Below are positions 13,316-25,579 of a DNA stretch of 64,000 bases, in pieces. Made by a program: the position numbers and the translations under genes. Below the pieces are notes generated by a model. The model did no database searches and was not told where the DNA came from. It saw nothing but the letters and a program-made list of their open reading frames with translations. The stretch spans positions 2,604,001-2,668,000 of the forward strand of contig JAHRBC010000001.1 of the NCBI GenBank assembly GCA_022702545.1, written 5' to 3'. Within the stretch, counting starts at the first letter, position 1. Each line of letters starts with the position of its first letter. The stretch is from Phycomyces nitens (Eukaryota > Mucoromycota > Mucoromycetes > Mucorales > Phycomycetaceae).

Positions 13316-13497
13316 TTATTTGTCTGGGGGGCGGTAGACATAAGGACATCTCCTATAAAATATATTTAGTCTTGCATGTGCCAGCAAAATATCTAATAGA
13401 AATAAACCAGTACTTACGAATAAGTGTGGTTCTTATTTCCGCAAAACATGCAGGGTTCGGCATGAGTTACAGTTAGCTTTTTCTCGGTGATATGCAT
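13316..13497 (-). CDS. Putative 38-residue zinc-knuckle (CCHC) protein
   Basis: Two exons on the minus strand, 13497-13418 and 13352-13316, join in frame across an intron with GTAAGT donor, GACTAAAT branch site and TATAG acceptor. The product is 38 aa. Its centre (residues 16-29) is C-x2-C-x4-H-x4-C, a perfect zinc knuckle spacing, followed by PYVYRPPDK and the stop. The intron splits the codon just before the last Arg-Cys of the knuckle, so only correct splicing completes it. TATA-like sequence lies about 45-60 bp upstream and an in-frame TAA sits just before the ATG. CCHC knuckles bind single-stranded nucleic acid or act as small protein-binding modules. The protein is not recognised; it could also be the last exons of a longer unseen gene. 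No expression evidence. Confidence 0.55.
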
Positions 13498-15213
13498 TAT
13501 TTAAGATTGCTAAAGATATAGTAGAAGACCAGAAAGAAAGGCTTTATTTATATATTTTATAATTTTGCAAGGTCAAAACTGAGACAACAAAAGCATGTCT
13601 CTAATAATATCTTGAGAAATATAGACAACAAACACCAGGATATTGTCAATATAGAATGACCACAATTGTTTCAAGAACAAAAGTATGTTGGACTATGTAT
13701 CAAGCGTATTATACTCACTTACAAATGACCACAATCTTTTTTGTCTTCAGTTCTTTTTTTATAAAAAAACTCTGTGCGTAATGAAGAGGAGCGCTATATG
13801 CGATTAAGTCAAATTCAATTGATTTCCACTGTCTCAGCTACCCTGCCTCGATATCTATTTTGCATTCAATATTATCCAGTTAATAATCAATCTTCTATCC
13901 GGAGAATAGCTTTAAAGTCAATGACTGTCAGTATAGATAATTTATTGTACAACTCTTTAGCCCAAAAGTCTTTATCCAACTCTAAATTTCTAGAGTTGGA
14001 TCATTCATTTACAAATAACCCCAAGAATTTATAAAACATGTTCAATCTTGACATCTTACCCTAAAAATAATCTAATTCTTCCAAGTTACACTTGCTTTTT
14101 TCTTATTCAACAGCTTCAAGGATTCACTTTTAAAATAAGATTAACCCCACATTATGCCTATACTATTCAAGGTTCAAACTAACATGTGGTCCAATAGCTA
14201 GATAATGACTCAACAATCCTATGGACAATAAAACTATTCATTTTTATGTATATTATAAAGACATTTGAGCTGTTTTTATCCATCCTTTTCTATACAACTA
14301 TATTTCTAGAGAGCATCAAATATATATTTGCAAGTTACTGGGCCTGCTTTTATATCATCACACAATTGCTTGATATCTTATTCATTCCAAAAAAAAATTA
14401 TAAAAAATACATAATCTTGTAAAATAAATCCTATATATTAATTCCACTTAAAATGCACAAGCTATTGTATAGAATTTTACTTTAGAGACTTGTATAGCTG
14501 TGGTTACTTAATGTACCATTACTGAATTATCTCGATATTTTGCTCTTGGAATTTCATATTTTTTTAAGATAATGTATAGGCATATTCCATCTATACATAT
14601 CTTTACCCTTTGCATAAACGATGCATCTAGACACATTACCCCAGATTACCCAGTTTTATTGATAATTGGGAGGCTGAACCTTATTGGAAAACCTCAAATG
14701 GTTTTGAATGCAGTACTTGTAAGAGTATATCATTATATCAAGATACCTGCTGTCTGACGCGGGCATCACGTACTTGAATGATTTTGCAACTTTGTAACAG
14801 ATACATAAAGAAATACTAGATGTAAACATGTCACGTATACTGTATTCTCTTTATTTCTTTTTTATTACTAATATTATTATGTTGTTGTTGAGCTTAGATG
14901 ATATTTATTTTTACTATAACAGACCCAAAAGGATGATCCCATAGAGGAAACAAAAGTCTCTATAAAATTAAAGAAAGGATAAAAGATGACTTTTATTGTT
15001 ACTCCTTTAGTCTACCTATATTAACTAGTACTACACATAAACTTTCGCACATATCATATGCATCTAAATAGGACATATTTCATTACGTTTAATACTCAAG
15101 AAGATGATGATGCGCGTAAAGAAGCACTGTAGTTGACAATCTTCATATTTTGCACATATGCAATACATCACCGCTTTAAGCGCCTCTTTAATTTGAGAAG
15201 AAAGCTATAAAAA
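13498..15213. other. Gene-poor AT-rich intergenic DNA
   Basis: No supported gene was found on either strand. Open frames of 86 codons at 13774-14034 and 61 codons at 14572-14757 lack recognisable motifs and have the composition of random AT-rich DNA. Confidence 0.55.
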
Positions 15214-15284
15214 TGCCATGACCTGGAATCGAACCAGGGTCAGCGCGGCCACAACGCGACGTACTGCCACTATACTATCATGGC
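15214..15284 (-). tRNA. tRNA-His (anticodon GTG)
   Basis: On the minus strand a full cloverleaf folds. The acceptor stem is GCCATGA/TCATGGC (7 bp), followed by a D arm with a 7-nt loop containing GG, an anticodon arm with loop TTGTGGC (GTG anticodon), a short variable loop, and a T arm CCTGG-TTCGATT-CCAGG. The discriminator is A. The closing anticodon-stem pair (27-43) is a T-C mismatch; the other stems pair well. No intron is present. The extra G(-1) of tRNA-His is added after transcription in eukaryotes. Confidence 0.93.
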
Positions 15285-16126
15285 TAATGATGTAATATCA
15301 CGTGGACTGCTTTTATTTATAGTAATATATTTGAACACTAAACGTGACAGCGATTTGCAGAGAAATGTTCCTTAATCCTTTTCTTTTCTTCTTTTCTTTT
15401 CTATCTTTTCTTTTACTCTGATTAAAGTTACTTGAAAACTATTATTTCTGAATAATTATTCTATTTATTTATTAACTAATATATTTTCTTAATTAAAATA
15501 ACTTTATTATTATTTTTTATTTTTTATTTACTATTTATTTCTTTTCAAAAATTACTTGAACTAAAGTATTATTTAAAATAAAATATCAAGTTATATTTCT
15601 TAACATATCTGTTATATATGATATATATAAATATTTAATAGAATAATATACAAATAAATAAAATTAACTATATAAGATTAATATGAAATATGCTTTAGAA
15701 AGTTTATATTTAAAATAAAAAATAATATATTTAATTTGCAATTTTTATATTTATTATGATAGCTAGCTAATAAGTAAAATATTTAATTATCTAAGATTCT
15801 AAAATAAATCTATTTATTTTCAAGTTTCTACATTTCTTTAACTAATATCAGATATATAATAAAAATAAAATACTATTGATAAGTAGCTCTAATCTATAAG
15901 TAAATAGCTTGGAGTTTATATTCAAGAAAATTAATATAGTAAACTGTATTATATAAAATAATCAAATTTATCGATTTTTTTAATAAAACTTTAAACTAGT
16001 AGGTTTGAAGATATTGTTAATAATATAATATAATCATAGCTAGAAAGAATATCAGAGGTTATAAAGATTTGGTAGTTCTATATGTGTATAATATTAAAAA
16101 AATCTGTTTTTACTTGTTGCTTTATA
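15285..16126. other. Extremely AT-rich intergenic segment
   Basis: By eye this is well over 80 percent A+T from about 15400 to 16120, with long runs of TTTATTTATT/AATAAAATA type sequence and no coding frame. It separates the tRNA-His gene from the 3' end of STT4. Short AGCT-containing words (AGCTAGCTAA, AAGTAGCT, AAATAGCTT) recur, but no clear repeat unit was found. Confidence 0.6.
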
Positions 16127-19100
16127 CTAGTATGGAATTCCTAGAGGGATAGAAAAGAATTATAAATATAGTTTTTTAAAAGAAGTAACTTACCATTAGT
16201 GAGTTTTTGAAAGTAGTCATAGAGTACTGTTCTTCTATTTTCAAACGATTCTCCAATTCTTAATATCATAAAATCTGCCGCCGCACGTTCAGACTTATCA
16301 ACTTGAAATCGCATTCTCATCCTTTTTATAGTTTCGCCTTTAAAACAAGGCAAACTCGAGTCAAGCATAAGAGAAACAAGCTGCATAATTAATTCTGCGT
16401 ACGGGCGACACGCAAGGTAGGCTTTGACAATAAGCTCTGAAAATTGTTTAAAAGCTTGTTCTTGGGAACCGCCTCCCATTACTTGTATCATCTCTGCAGT
16501 CAATTTAAAAGGAGAACTTTCAAAGCCGATTCCTCCAGGTGCAATATCAAAAATAAATCCAAAGTCTAAAAAGGAGAAAGATAATATTAACATCTCATTG
16601 AAAAAACACTAAACTCTTACCAATATGCACCATATGTCCATCGTCATCAAGCATAATGTTTCCATTGTGTCTGTCTTTAATTTGCAAGATATATAATATG
16701 ACAGAATATGCAGCAACGCTTTGAACAAAGTTGGTTCGTGCTTTCTGGAACCCAATTGTGTCAGGCCCACCGTACTTGGCTACAAAGTAATCGTACAAGC
16801 TATTCACTTTTTCACGGCCGAGCTGATCTCGAGAAATAGAATTTGGAATGACATCAATAACACCACAGCCAGGTGCTGTAGCCACAACGCGATAAGGATA
16901 AACATATAGGTCTAAGCCCACCGTCATGAATATGTTTTTAAATACTGCAATCAACTGAAGAGCTAAAACGTCTTGACGGCAGTCATCTCCAACTTTAAAT
17001 ATTGCAGCCTGCCAGACTTTTGTAGTCGCGTCTTTTTGACTTGCAGCGTCTATATCATCTTTGGTCAACTCAAAGCCGTTCATAATAGGATCTGCATCAT
17101 CAATCTTTCTCTCAATCAAAAATGTAGCCATAAAAGGTGCCTATAAAAGTTAATATATTGAATAAATACTCGAGCTTTTTACCTTTGCGTGACTCTGAAG
17201 TGGACGACCAGAAGTACGGTTGATGTCTACAACATGGCCGTCTGGGTTACTCGGGAGATAGACGCCAACATCCACATGAATTTTTGAAAGCTCTTCATCA
17301 AGGCGTTTCTAAACGTTTTGTCGGTTGGCAACAGGTCCTTTTTATAATTGTATTTACCTACCTTTTGCATTGGCTTTTTCTCGTTTTGCCCATATTTTAT
17401 ATACTCTTTGAGATATCCAGAAATTGCAGTAACTTCTCCAAAGAATTTGAACTCACGCTCAAAGAATTCACGATCGTTTCCAGTAAAGCAGTTGATTAGA
17501 TTCTTAATGACCTTTTCGAGGGTCGGCTTAAGAGAATCAGGCTGTAGTAGTCATAACAAATGTTAGATGATTGCACTAGTACTCACGTAAAAAAAACATT
17601 ATATATACATGTTTACCTTGACACACTCTTTATCAGCATCTATGTAGAAATTGGCTTTCATATTCCATATCAGTTGGTGGGCAAAGAGTTGAGATACATT
17701 TCCAGCTTCCATGATGTATTTCTCTACATAGCCTAGTACGTCGTACCGAAGCGCTTGGACAATTTGAGGGATATAGAAAAATACAGTGTCAACCGGGTAA
17801 TACTCTAGACTGCGCATGGCGTATTGTAATAAGAGAGGATTTGATAGATATGCTGGAAGAAAGTAGCTGGTGGCTGTTATGGGCGGAACTGGAGCCCAAT
17901 ATTTTAAATACTACAATTTTTTTGGTTTGTTAAGGGATATACGTATTATTATTGAATATACCTTTAAAATTGATTTTGAATCTGGCCCAAGTTTTTGCCC
18001 TAATAAAATAACCGCAGCCTCTGGAACATCCACAACATCAAGTGCCTTGTTGGATATAAGACTATATAGCTCTCTATGGACAATTGGTGCAAAAAAGCGA
18101 GATGCCATCTGGACAGCCGCACGAGGAGAAACGCACCAGGCAAAGCGCACCATATCTTTCCACATATCCTAATTAAATATATATATATATTTAAATATAC
18201 TGGCTCATAATAAAAATAAAATCAAAAAGGCCTTACCTCTGTAGTTAATAGTCTTTCTGTATTTCCTACATAGGCAGGTAGATTTCCAACACCAACGGCA
18301 TTCAAAGGGTTACTCCACACAGAAAGGCGGAATATTTCGCTGTCTACAAAAAGTAATAGTAATTTTTTGACTTTTACGTGGCGTCTCAGGATATCTTCTT
18401 TATTCAATCCTAAACAGAGATAAACATATTTAGGTTTTAAAAGGTTATTATTGCAAGTGTAGTTACCATTGAATAATATATGTGTTTTTGCGCATGCCTC
18501 ATAAGAGCACTTATTTTTGGCAAAACTGGTGAAATGCAAGTCAAGTTTTGTCATGTCATTCATGACCGTTTTAGAGAATGTTGAAAGCACCTTGAGCTCG
18601 TGTAAAGCAAGAAGCTTTTGAGACCCATAGTTCCATCTATTATTACATTAAAGGTTAATGACCAATACCTTGTAATCTTATATCTTGTCTTTTACCTCGG
18701 AGAATTCGAAAACCAGTTAAATGCAGCATCATACACAAGTGATCTAAGTGTATACTCTTCTAAAGTCTCCAGTTTTATCGATTGAAGAACATCCATCCCC
18801 AAGGTCAGAAATTCAAATCGAACCCTTCTTGCCAAAGGATGGTTGCTAGTTCCTAATATTAAATAGAGTACAATAAAGTTACTTTGACATACCTCATCAA
18901 ATCTGCGTTTCTAAAAGAGCTTCGAAGTAACCAAACAAACATTGTGATAAGATGTTTGCTGCGATGTCGTGTAGCATGAAACCAACTTTTCAAAAATCTA
19001 ATCCATGTAATGTGGGGAAGAAACATTGAATTTGCTATTTGAACGTTCTTAATCGCAATAGTCTTGACCGACGGTGTATAAGTCATTTTTCGGTTGAACG

Positions 19101-22100
19101 GATGAGTTAGGCTACGGAGATATTTGTGTATAGTTAGCATCCCTCTAAGATATAACAAGCACCCAAAAAAGGACTTACTTGAGAACAGGAGAGAACATTC
19201 CTTTGCGAAATTGCATAGCCCAAGTCCACATACTTTTTATATTCATCATCAATCGATGTTCGACCTCTGGTCTTTCAGTCAAGACCCAATTCCAGACGTC
19301 AGTTCCGATAACAAGAGATTCTGGGGTGAACATGTATATAGGAATACGAACCAAATGGCTCACTAGCAAAGGGTGTACTGTATCCATGGATATTACAAAC
19401 CCACCAGCTTGGAAGAGTAATGTACGCAAATTCTCTGGCGACACTGGTTTCTTCTCCTTTACAGATTTGGTCAAGTCATCCAATGTCTCTAAAACAAAAC
19501 TGACAAGATCTTCTATGGGCGTGTCTCTTATTTTATGAAGAGGCTTATCTACACATTAGAAATTTATATATTAGTAGATGTTTTATCAGAATAACAGCAA
19601 AGATTCTTATGCTACCTTTAACTTCATTGAAGCTGGAAATATATTTTATCCCGCTAATTTCTCCAATAAAATACATTCGGGCAGTCAGCCGATATATAAA
19701 ATCAGAGGTATTATCAAGAGACATGGACGGTATGTGAGGCATAAATGCAAATACTACAAACCAATCATGTCAAGGATCAAATATGGTGACCAGTGCCGCA
19801 AATAAGCTTACCTGTTCCGTTTTGACTCTCAATAGCAGATTTGGCTAGCTCTACAGCTAGAGATCGACCTACATGCGCTTCTTCGTACAAAGAATATAGG
19901 TCTGATTTATCAAATTCTGCCAGGTAGCATTGCAGCGAGCCGTTTGTTTCAAAAGGGGCCCATTCAATTGCTGATTCAATCCATGCCTTGGCAGAGACAT
20001 ATAGGTGTGTGCTTATAGAATGGCGATAAGTATACGAATCTCCTAATTCTATTGTGACATTCACTCTTTTTGAAATGAAATGAAATGTAGGAGTATACTA
20101 AAAAAATCATGTATTAAATCTCATTGATTCATGTTAACCAGTACTTACCTCTTCCCGGTACTCTGATTCACAGCTAAGCCAAAGAAGATGCAACAGTTCT
20201 AGCAATAGCGTAATCACAGGTTTTTCTGAAAATATCTGAGGGAATTGTTTGGAAATCTTGTCCGTCAATTGAACAGCCAAGATATGGACACGCTTGAGGC
20301 GATGGCAACAGAACTTGAGCAAAGTCTTGACCTGTTCCGAGAGATCATTGTCTAGATCCTGAGAGGCCGAGGATTCTACAGATTTTTCAATATACTCGTC
20401 TCCTACACGCGTTGCAATGAGTTCAAGACAGTTGGAGACAGCAGAGCGGTCAACTCCAGTGTTCATAAAGTATCGTAAAATAAAGCTACAATCGCCCATT
20501 CTGCTCCGCATAATTTCAACATGATAGACACTGAGAGAAAATACAGCGCACGCAAACGAGTAGTACTTGATTTCATAAGCATACGTGGGAAAAAGTCCAG
20601 CAAGCTGTTCGCGCATTGGTAAAAGAAGTGCCTCCTCATTACTACCTCTGAGAACAGAATTAAATGCAATGTCACTCTCAAGCTGCTCTGTTGTACTCTG
20701 TATCGCAAGAATAGGCGTCTTGAATGCAATTATGTGAAGAGACTCGTTCCATTTTCGAGTCCATGTACGGTTTACTACAAATCCAAAAATCACACAGAGA
20801 AACCAAAAGTTGCGGAATAAAAGAATGACTTCCTCAGTAGCCATCAAAGGGGAGTGAAAATCTTTGTGGTTCAAGAGTGTAGCCAGTACAGGAAGTAGTC
20901 TTCCAAGCGAACTAGTGAGTGGAGTTCCCTTTTCTCTGTTGATCGAATTTCCTTTGCGCTGGATTTCGTTACCGATAGTGACGAAAAGTGTCAAGAGGTT
21001 GATGAGATACAAATCATAAAATTCTGGGACGGAAGAGATCTTTTGGGCGAGATCAGATTGAGCCTCCAATATCTAAAGCAATATATTAATAATAGACAAA
21101 ATACATAAAACCAAAAAAGAGCCTCATTACCGTTGTAGCAAGAATACCGTCATTTGAATTAAATGCTTCGAAACTTAGGGTGGATATAAGGTGAATAATG
21201 TCCTCAAATACATTTCGTGGGCTGACAAGTGCCAATTCCACCAGTTTCTTTACAAATAACAGATTCAAGGGATTTGAAAGCAATTTTCGACGGGGAGCAA
21301 GCATAGAATAGGCTTGCATGACAATCTATTTTCTGGTATGATCAATAGACTGATAAATATTATATGGTACATTACTACCTTACTATCTTTCATGTGTACT
21401 GCAATTCCGACAATTGCAGCCAAAACATTTTCACAAACTTGTTGTTTTTGAGGTTCTGAAAGCTGATCCGCCCTTGGAACACCGTATATAGTATTTGTTC
21501 GAGAGAAAGTGCCGTTGGTGCCTTCAGCTGATCCATCTTCATTTGTGTAGCGAGTTATTTCATTGAGAAGTGCGTATAAGATAGATGCAGCTAATAAATG
21601 TCTTTGTGAAGCTGGTTGGGCCTATTTTATTTTAGATTTTTTTATCAATATTGATCATTCGCACCGTACCATTCTGGTTTATATTTTTATTACCTGTATA
21701 CATTGACCAAGTCTAGTGATTGAAAATTGCTGGACAGATTGGGCTTCTTTGTTAAGTTCTGGCTTTGCTGAAAAGACTGGCGATGGAGTGGCTAGGAAAC
21801 GACTTATTATATTGGCCATACTTGTGTATAGATAAGGAAAACTATGGAAAATAATTAGAGAGTGATGTTTTTTTTTGTTATTTAAGCGAGGTCCCTACTT
21901 GACGGCCAGGAGAGTAACAGAATCTAGAGCAGCCATGTGTACTCTGGAATCTTCGACTTGGACCGGGGAAAAGAGACAACTTGAGAGACATTCTTTTAAA
22001 ACATCGTCTTCTTGATGCAGATAGGCAGATGAAATAGCAGCAACATGCTAAACCAAGTTGTATGATTAGAACAACAGAAATCTTACTACCAACCTTGGCT

Positions 22101-23425
22101 TACCAGACTTGCACTAAGGATCTCAGTCATGTATATGTCTATAGACCATTTCTTTCCATCCTGGACAATCTTTTCTGCAAACTCTCGGAGATCTTTATAA
22201 TACCCCAGGCTCATGACATAAATGGCTCTCAGATTCTTGTTCAATAAAATATTCTTTTCCACTGAGTCAGATAGGCTATGATCAATTCTCTCTGTAGGCT
22301 GTTGGAGTAGAGTAGACCTTAGACATTCTAGTGGCCGCTTAATAGCCATCTTTTGGTCTTCTGGAGATTCGGGACAAACCCAATTGTCCGGAACATTTCT
22401 TGGGTTGATGTTTCCAAGAACCCCAATAGATACATTTCTAATCGTACTCAAGAAATCATACACAATTCGATTGCCACTCAATGGCATCCCACTCTGCCAA
22501 TAGCGGTCGAGAATGTGGCGACTGTAGGATGTTGCCGGGTGCTCATTTAGACACCTCGATATTGCACAGCGGATATTCTCAAGCGAATGCTCTTTGAGCA
22601 ATGGTTGAGTATAAGTGTACAGATGGACAAGCTGATATGGCTTGTAAAGAAACGGAGAGGTCTGAAGTGCTCTCGAGAGACCGGCCAAAGAAGGAAGAAT
22701 AAAGACGACGGTGTATTTGTCTAGAATGAATATATTTAGCCATACAATCGACTAAATTCAAAAGCTTATACCGTCTTGTAATTCCAGAAGCCGGATCAAA
22801 TGTCGTCCATACTCCCAAAGAACATGGGTAATTCTATCGTACATGTCTGGCTGCCTTTCACATATTGCCAGCAGACTGTACGCCAGAGTGTGTGTCACTG
22901 ATTCTGGCAAGGAAGGCCCTTTTAAAGAATAATTAAAAGCTGCTGACTCTAATTTTTCTGGTTTGATTGTAGCCTACCTCGTTCCAAGCGTGATTCCTCC
23001 CACTCGTAGGCTGGGAGGAAGCGCATATAGGCAAGTAATCGAGAGACCATGTCTGTCATATTGTCCTCAGATACATTGACCACATATCTTGCCAATGCAG
23101 CCAATGCAGCATGTCCACGACGAGTCTAAAGAATCGATGAGAAGAGAGAAGAAGGGTTGGACAATGGTTACCATATTGTACACTGAGTCGCCTTGGTTTG
23201 GCTTGGCTATTGAGCCATCGTCTGGTAGACGATCAAAGGGTACTGATGGACATCTCTTCAAAAGGTTGTCAATGTCATTTGCTGTCGTTTTTGAGCGTGT
23301 GTCTGCCAGCACTGTTGCAAGACTAGAAAGAATGCGCGAATTGAGACTGGGGTGGTTTCTATATCGGTTGGGCCAGTCAGTGTGATGGTTTGGTTAATGA
23401 TGTTGCTTTGAACTTGCCGGCTCAT
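16127..23425 (-). CDS. STT4: Phosphatidylinositol 4-kinase alpha (type III)
   Basis: A long multi-exon gene on the minus strand runs from ATG 23425 to TAG 16127. It makes PI4P at the plasma membrane from phosphatidylinositol. The C-terminal kinase region (about 17290-16127) has KAPFMATF, then the catalytic loop DRHNGN and, across an intron, the metal-binding DFG (HIDFGF), followed by GGIGFESSPFKLT typical of PI4KA. The last coding exon is 14 nt and gives the GIPY C-terminus close to human QIPY. The PIK helical domain lies near 17600-18160, and the rest is the long alpha-helical N-terminal half. The start is MSRNHPSLNSRIL: exon 1 is only 8 nt (23425-23418) and is joined by a GC-AG intron to 23358. 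Not every internal splice site was checked. It is the longest gene of the window. Confidence 0.93.
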
Positions 23426-24014
23426 TCTAATGTTAACAAGAGATCAATGAATGTCGTTGAGGAAACTTGGTTGCACAAAACATGCAAATGTCTCCTTCAA
23501 ATTCAATTGTCATGCATACTAAGGAAACCCCATTCATTTAAATCCCCCGTGTAGAATTGGCAGATAATTCATTGTATCCTGCTGGCTGTTCCATCCATAA
23601 ATACAAAAGGGGTATCAAAGCAGCTTAAAGCAGCTTAAAGCAGCCCAGACAACATTCATATTGTGGCTATATAACATACAGTCAAAATAGCACACCTCAC
23701 TTGAATACGCAGCTTTGGCAGCCCAACCGACCAAGTGTTTCCATGTCGTCATCGTGGCATTCATTCCAAAGCTCAAAAAACTCCTTTGACAAGGGGCATG
23801 TGTGTATCAAGCTCTCTTTCATTATCTTCATCTTTTGAGCCTAGATGGCAAGCGTGCACATATAACATTATATATATATATATATATATACTAAAAACAC
23901 ATCTAGAGGTTGCCGACATAAAAGAAGTCTTATATTATCAACAAGAGATTTGCTTTATATAAATTGAAACGCCAAAGAAGAGTTTAAAAGAATACATGAA
24001 TAATCAACATCCAT
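23426..24014. other. STT4 upstream / RPS2 downstream intergenic region
   Basis: No gene was seen. It holds a tandem decamer CAGCTTAAAG (two exact copies plus partial flanking units, 23615-23645), about 200 bp upstream of the STT4 ATG, and a (TA)n tract near 23870-23890. Confidence 0.55.
23615..23645. repeat. Short tandem repeat of CAGCTTAAAG upstream of STT4
   Basis: Two perfect copies of the decamer at 23621-23640 are preceded by AAAG and followed by CAGC, giving nearly three units. It could be a replication-slippage product or a cluster of identical protein-binding sites; nothing separates these. Confidence 0.6.
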
Positions 24015-24510
24015 TTACTTTCTCTGCTTCTGAGACAAGAAGTCAGTGAACTCCTGGTAAGGGACCTTGGAGAACTCGGTCTCCTCCCAGAGATCGGGAG
24101 TCAAGAAACCGTAGGTGTTACCAATGGCAGCAAAGGTGGCCTTGACAAAGTTACCGAGAGTACGGGTGGAACCGCGGGAGGTAGTGTAGCAATCGGTGAT
24201 ACCAGCCAACTGGAGGACCTTCTTGGGGGTAGGGGCAGCGACGATACCAGTACCGCGGGGAGCAGGGACGAGACGGCACAAGGCGGAACCGCACTTACCG
24301 GTGACCTTGCAGGGAACGGTATGGGGCTCACCGAGAGCAGAACCCCAGTAACCACGACGAACGGGGATGATGGAGAGCTTGGCGAGGATAATGGCACCAC
24401 GGATAGAGGTGGCAACTTCCTTGGAGCACTTGACACCGAGACCAACATGGCCATCGTGGTCACCAATGACAACAAAGGCCTTAAAGCGGGTACGCTGACC
24501 AGCACGGGTC

Positions 24511-24542
<32 letters not shown>

Positions 24543-25125
24543 ATCCTTCAAGTTGCTGAGGAAGAAATCGACAATCTGGTACTCCTTGATGGGGAGAGAG
24601 AAGAGGTAGATCTCCTCGATAGACTTGATCTTGCCAGCCTTTACGAGACGGCCAAGCTTGGTAACGGGGACCCTGGAGGAATATTAATATTGTTTGTCAA
24701 AGATTGTTTGTCTATTGAACATACCACTCGGTCTTTTCATCACCACGACGTCCACCGCGACCACGGGCACCACCACGTCCACGACCACCACGTCCAAATC
24801 CACCACGTCCTAATTAACAGAACAAGATGAAATTAAAAAAAAAGGACATTACAAACTGTCAATTTAAATTGATATGGTCCACATTTGATTATCTCAATCT
24901 GGTTTGTTTGTGTTATGTTGAAAAGATGTGCCCTGATAATGATGTATACATATTGCTTCCAAGTGCATGCGTGCGTTTGTGTATATATTCATGTGATGTG
25001 GTGTATTCATGAATATTGTCGTCTGTATAGCTGTCGTTCGTCTCTGAAAGTGAACAGGAAAAAAAAAGCGATTGGGTGAGGAAAAATGGCTTACCACGAG
25101 TATCGGCCGGAGCAGAATCAGCCAT
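24015..25125 (-). CDS. RPS2: 40S ribosomal protein uS5 (RPS2)
   Basis: Three exons (25125-25095, 24809-24725, 24672-24015) encode 257 aa. The N-terminus has an RGG-type Gly/Arg-rich stretch typical of eukaryotic S2 and usually methylated. The S5 signature follows: [28 protein letters not shown], written here only as a landmark of the N-terminal S5 domain near the middle, and the C-terminal S5 domain ends at SQKQRK. The protein sits at the mRNA entry tunnel of the small subunit. Codon use is extremely biased, matching a highly expressed gene. The first intron (about 285 bp, 25094-24810) is long for this genome, a common pattern in ribosomal protein genes. Confidence 0.98.
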
Positions 25126-25579
25126 ACTACAGAGAAAAAAGAATCAATATTTCATCCATATCCATCCATCTAGTTATAGGTTGCTTACTTGTTTATATAG
25201 TTTAAGAAAGAGAGAAGCCGGTCGTCGCCTACATGGCATCAAATACCTCTTCCGCCAGCCAGCTCTCTTCAAGGTCTGCGCAACAGGGCTACAATATCAA
25301 TGACTCATGTTCCGATCCGGACTTTTATTTAGTCCGGTCTCGGGATTAAATATGATTTTTTTAGTCGATTTTGATTGAATGTTTTTAGTCATTCAAATAT
25401 AGAAATGTATGGTGGAATACCAAAGATCTATTCTAGGCCCTCATTTAACAATAGCAACAAGTAGTTTGTAGCCAGGAAGAGACTGGGTCATACAAGTAAA
25501 CGTTTAAAATGAATAAATGTCTTATTGAAAATGGATTGATTGACTACAAAATAGGGTTCTTGCACTTGGGATAATCAAT
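25126..25579. other. Intergenic region upstream of RPS2
   Basis: This lies between the RPS2 start and the SEC1 stop, both minus strand. It should include the RPS2 promoter. No gene or structured RNA was seen. Confidence 0.55.

Noticed and set aside
13774..14034. 86-codon ORF in the gene desert
   Set aside because: Same low-information composition, with no support beyond being open.
24101..24505. Long open frame overlapping RPS2 in another reading frame
   Set aside because: It is a shadow of the strongly biased RPS2 codons, with Ser/Pro/Val-rich nonsense composition.
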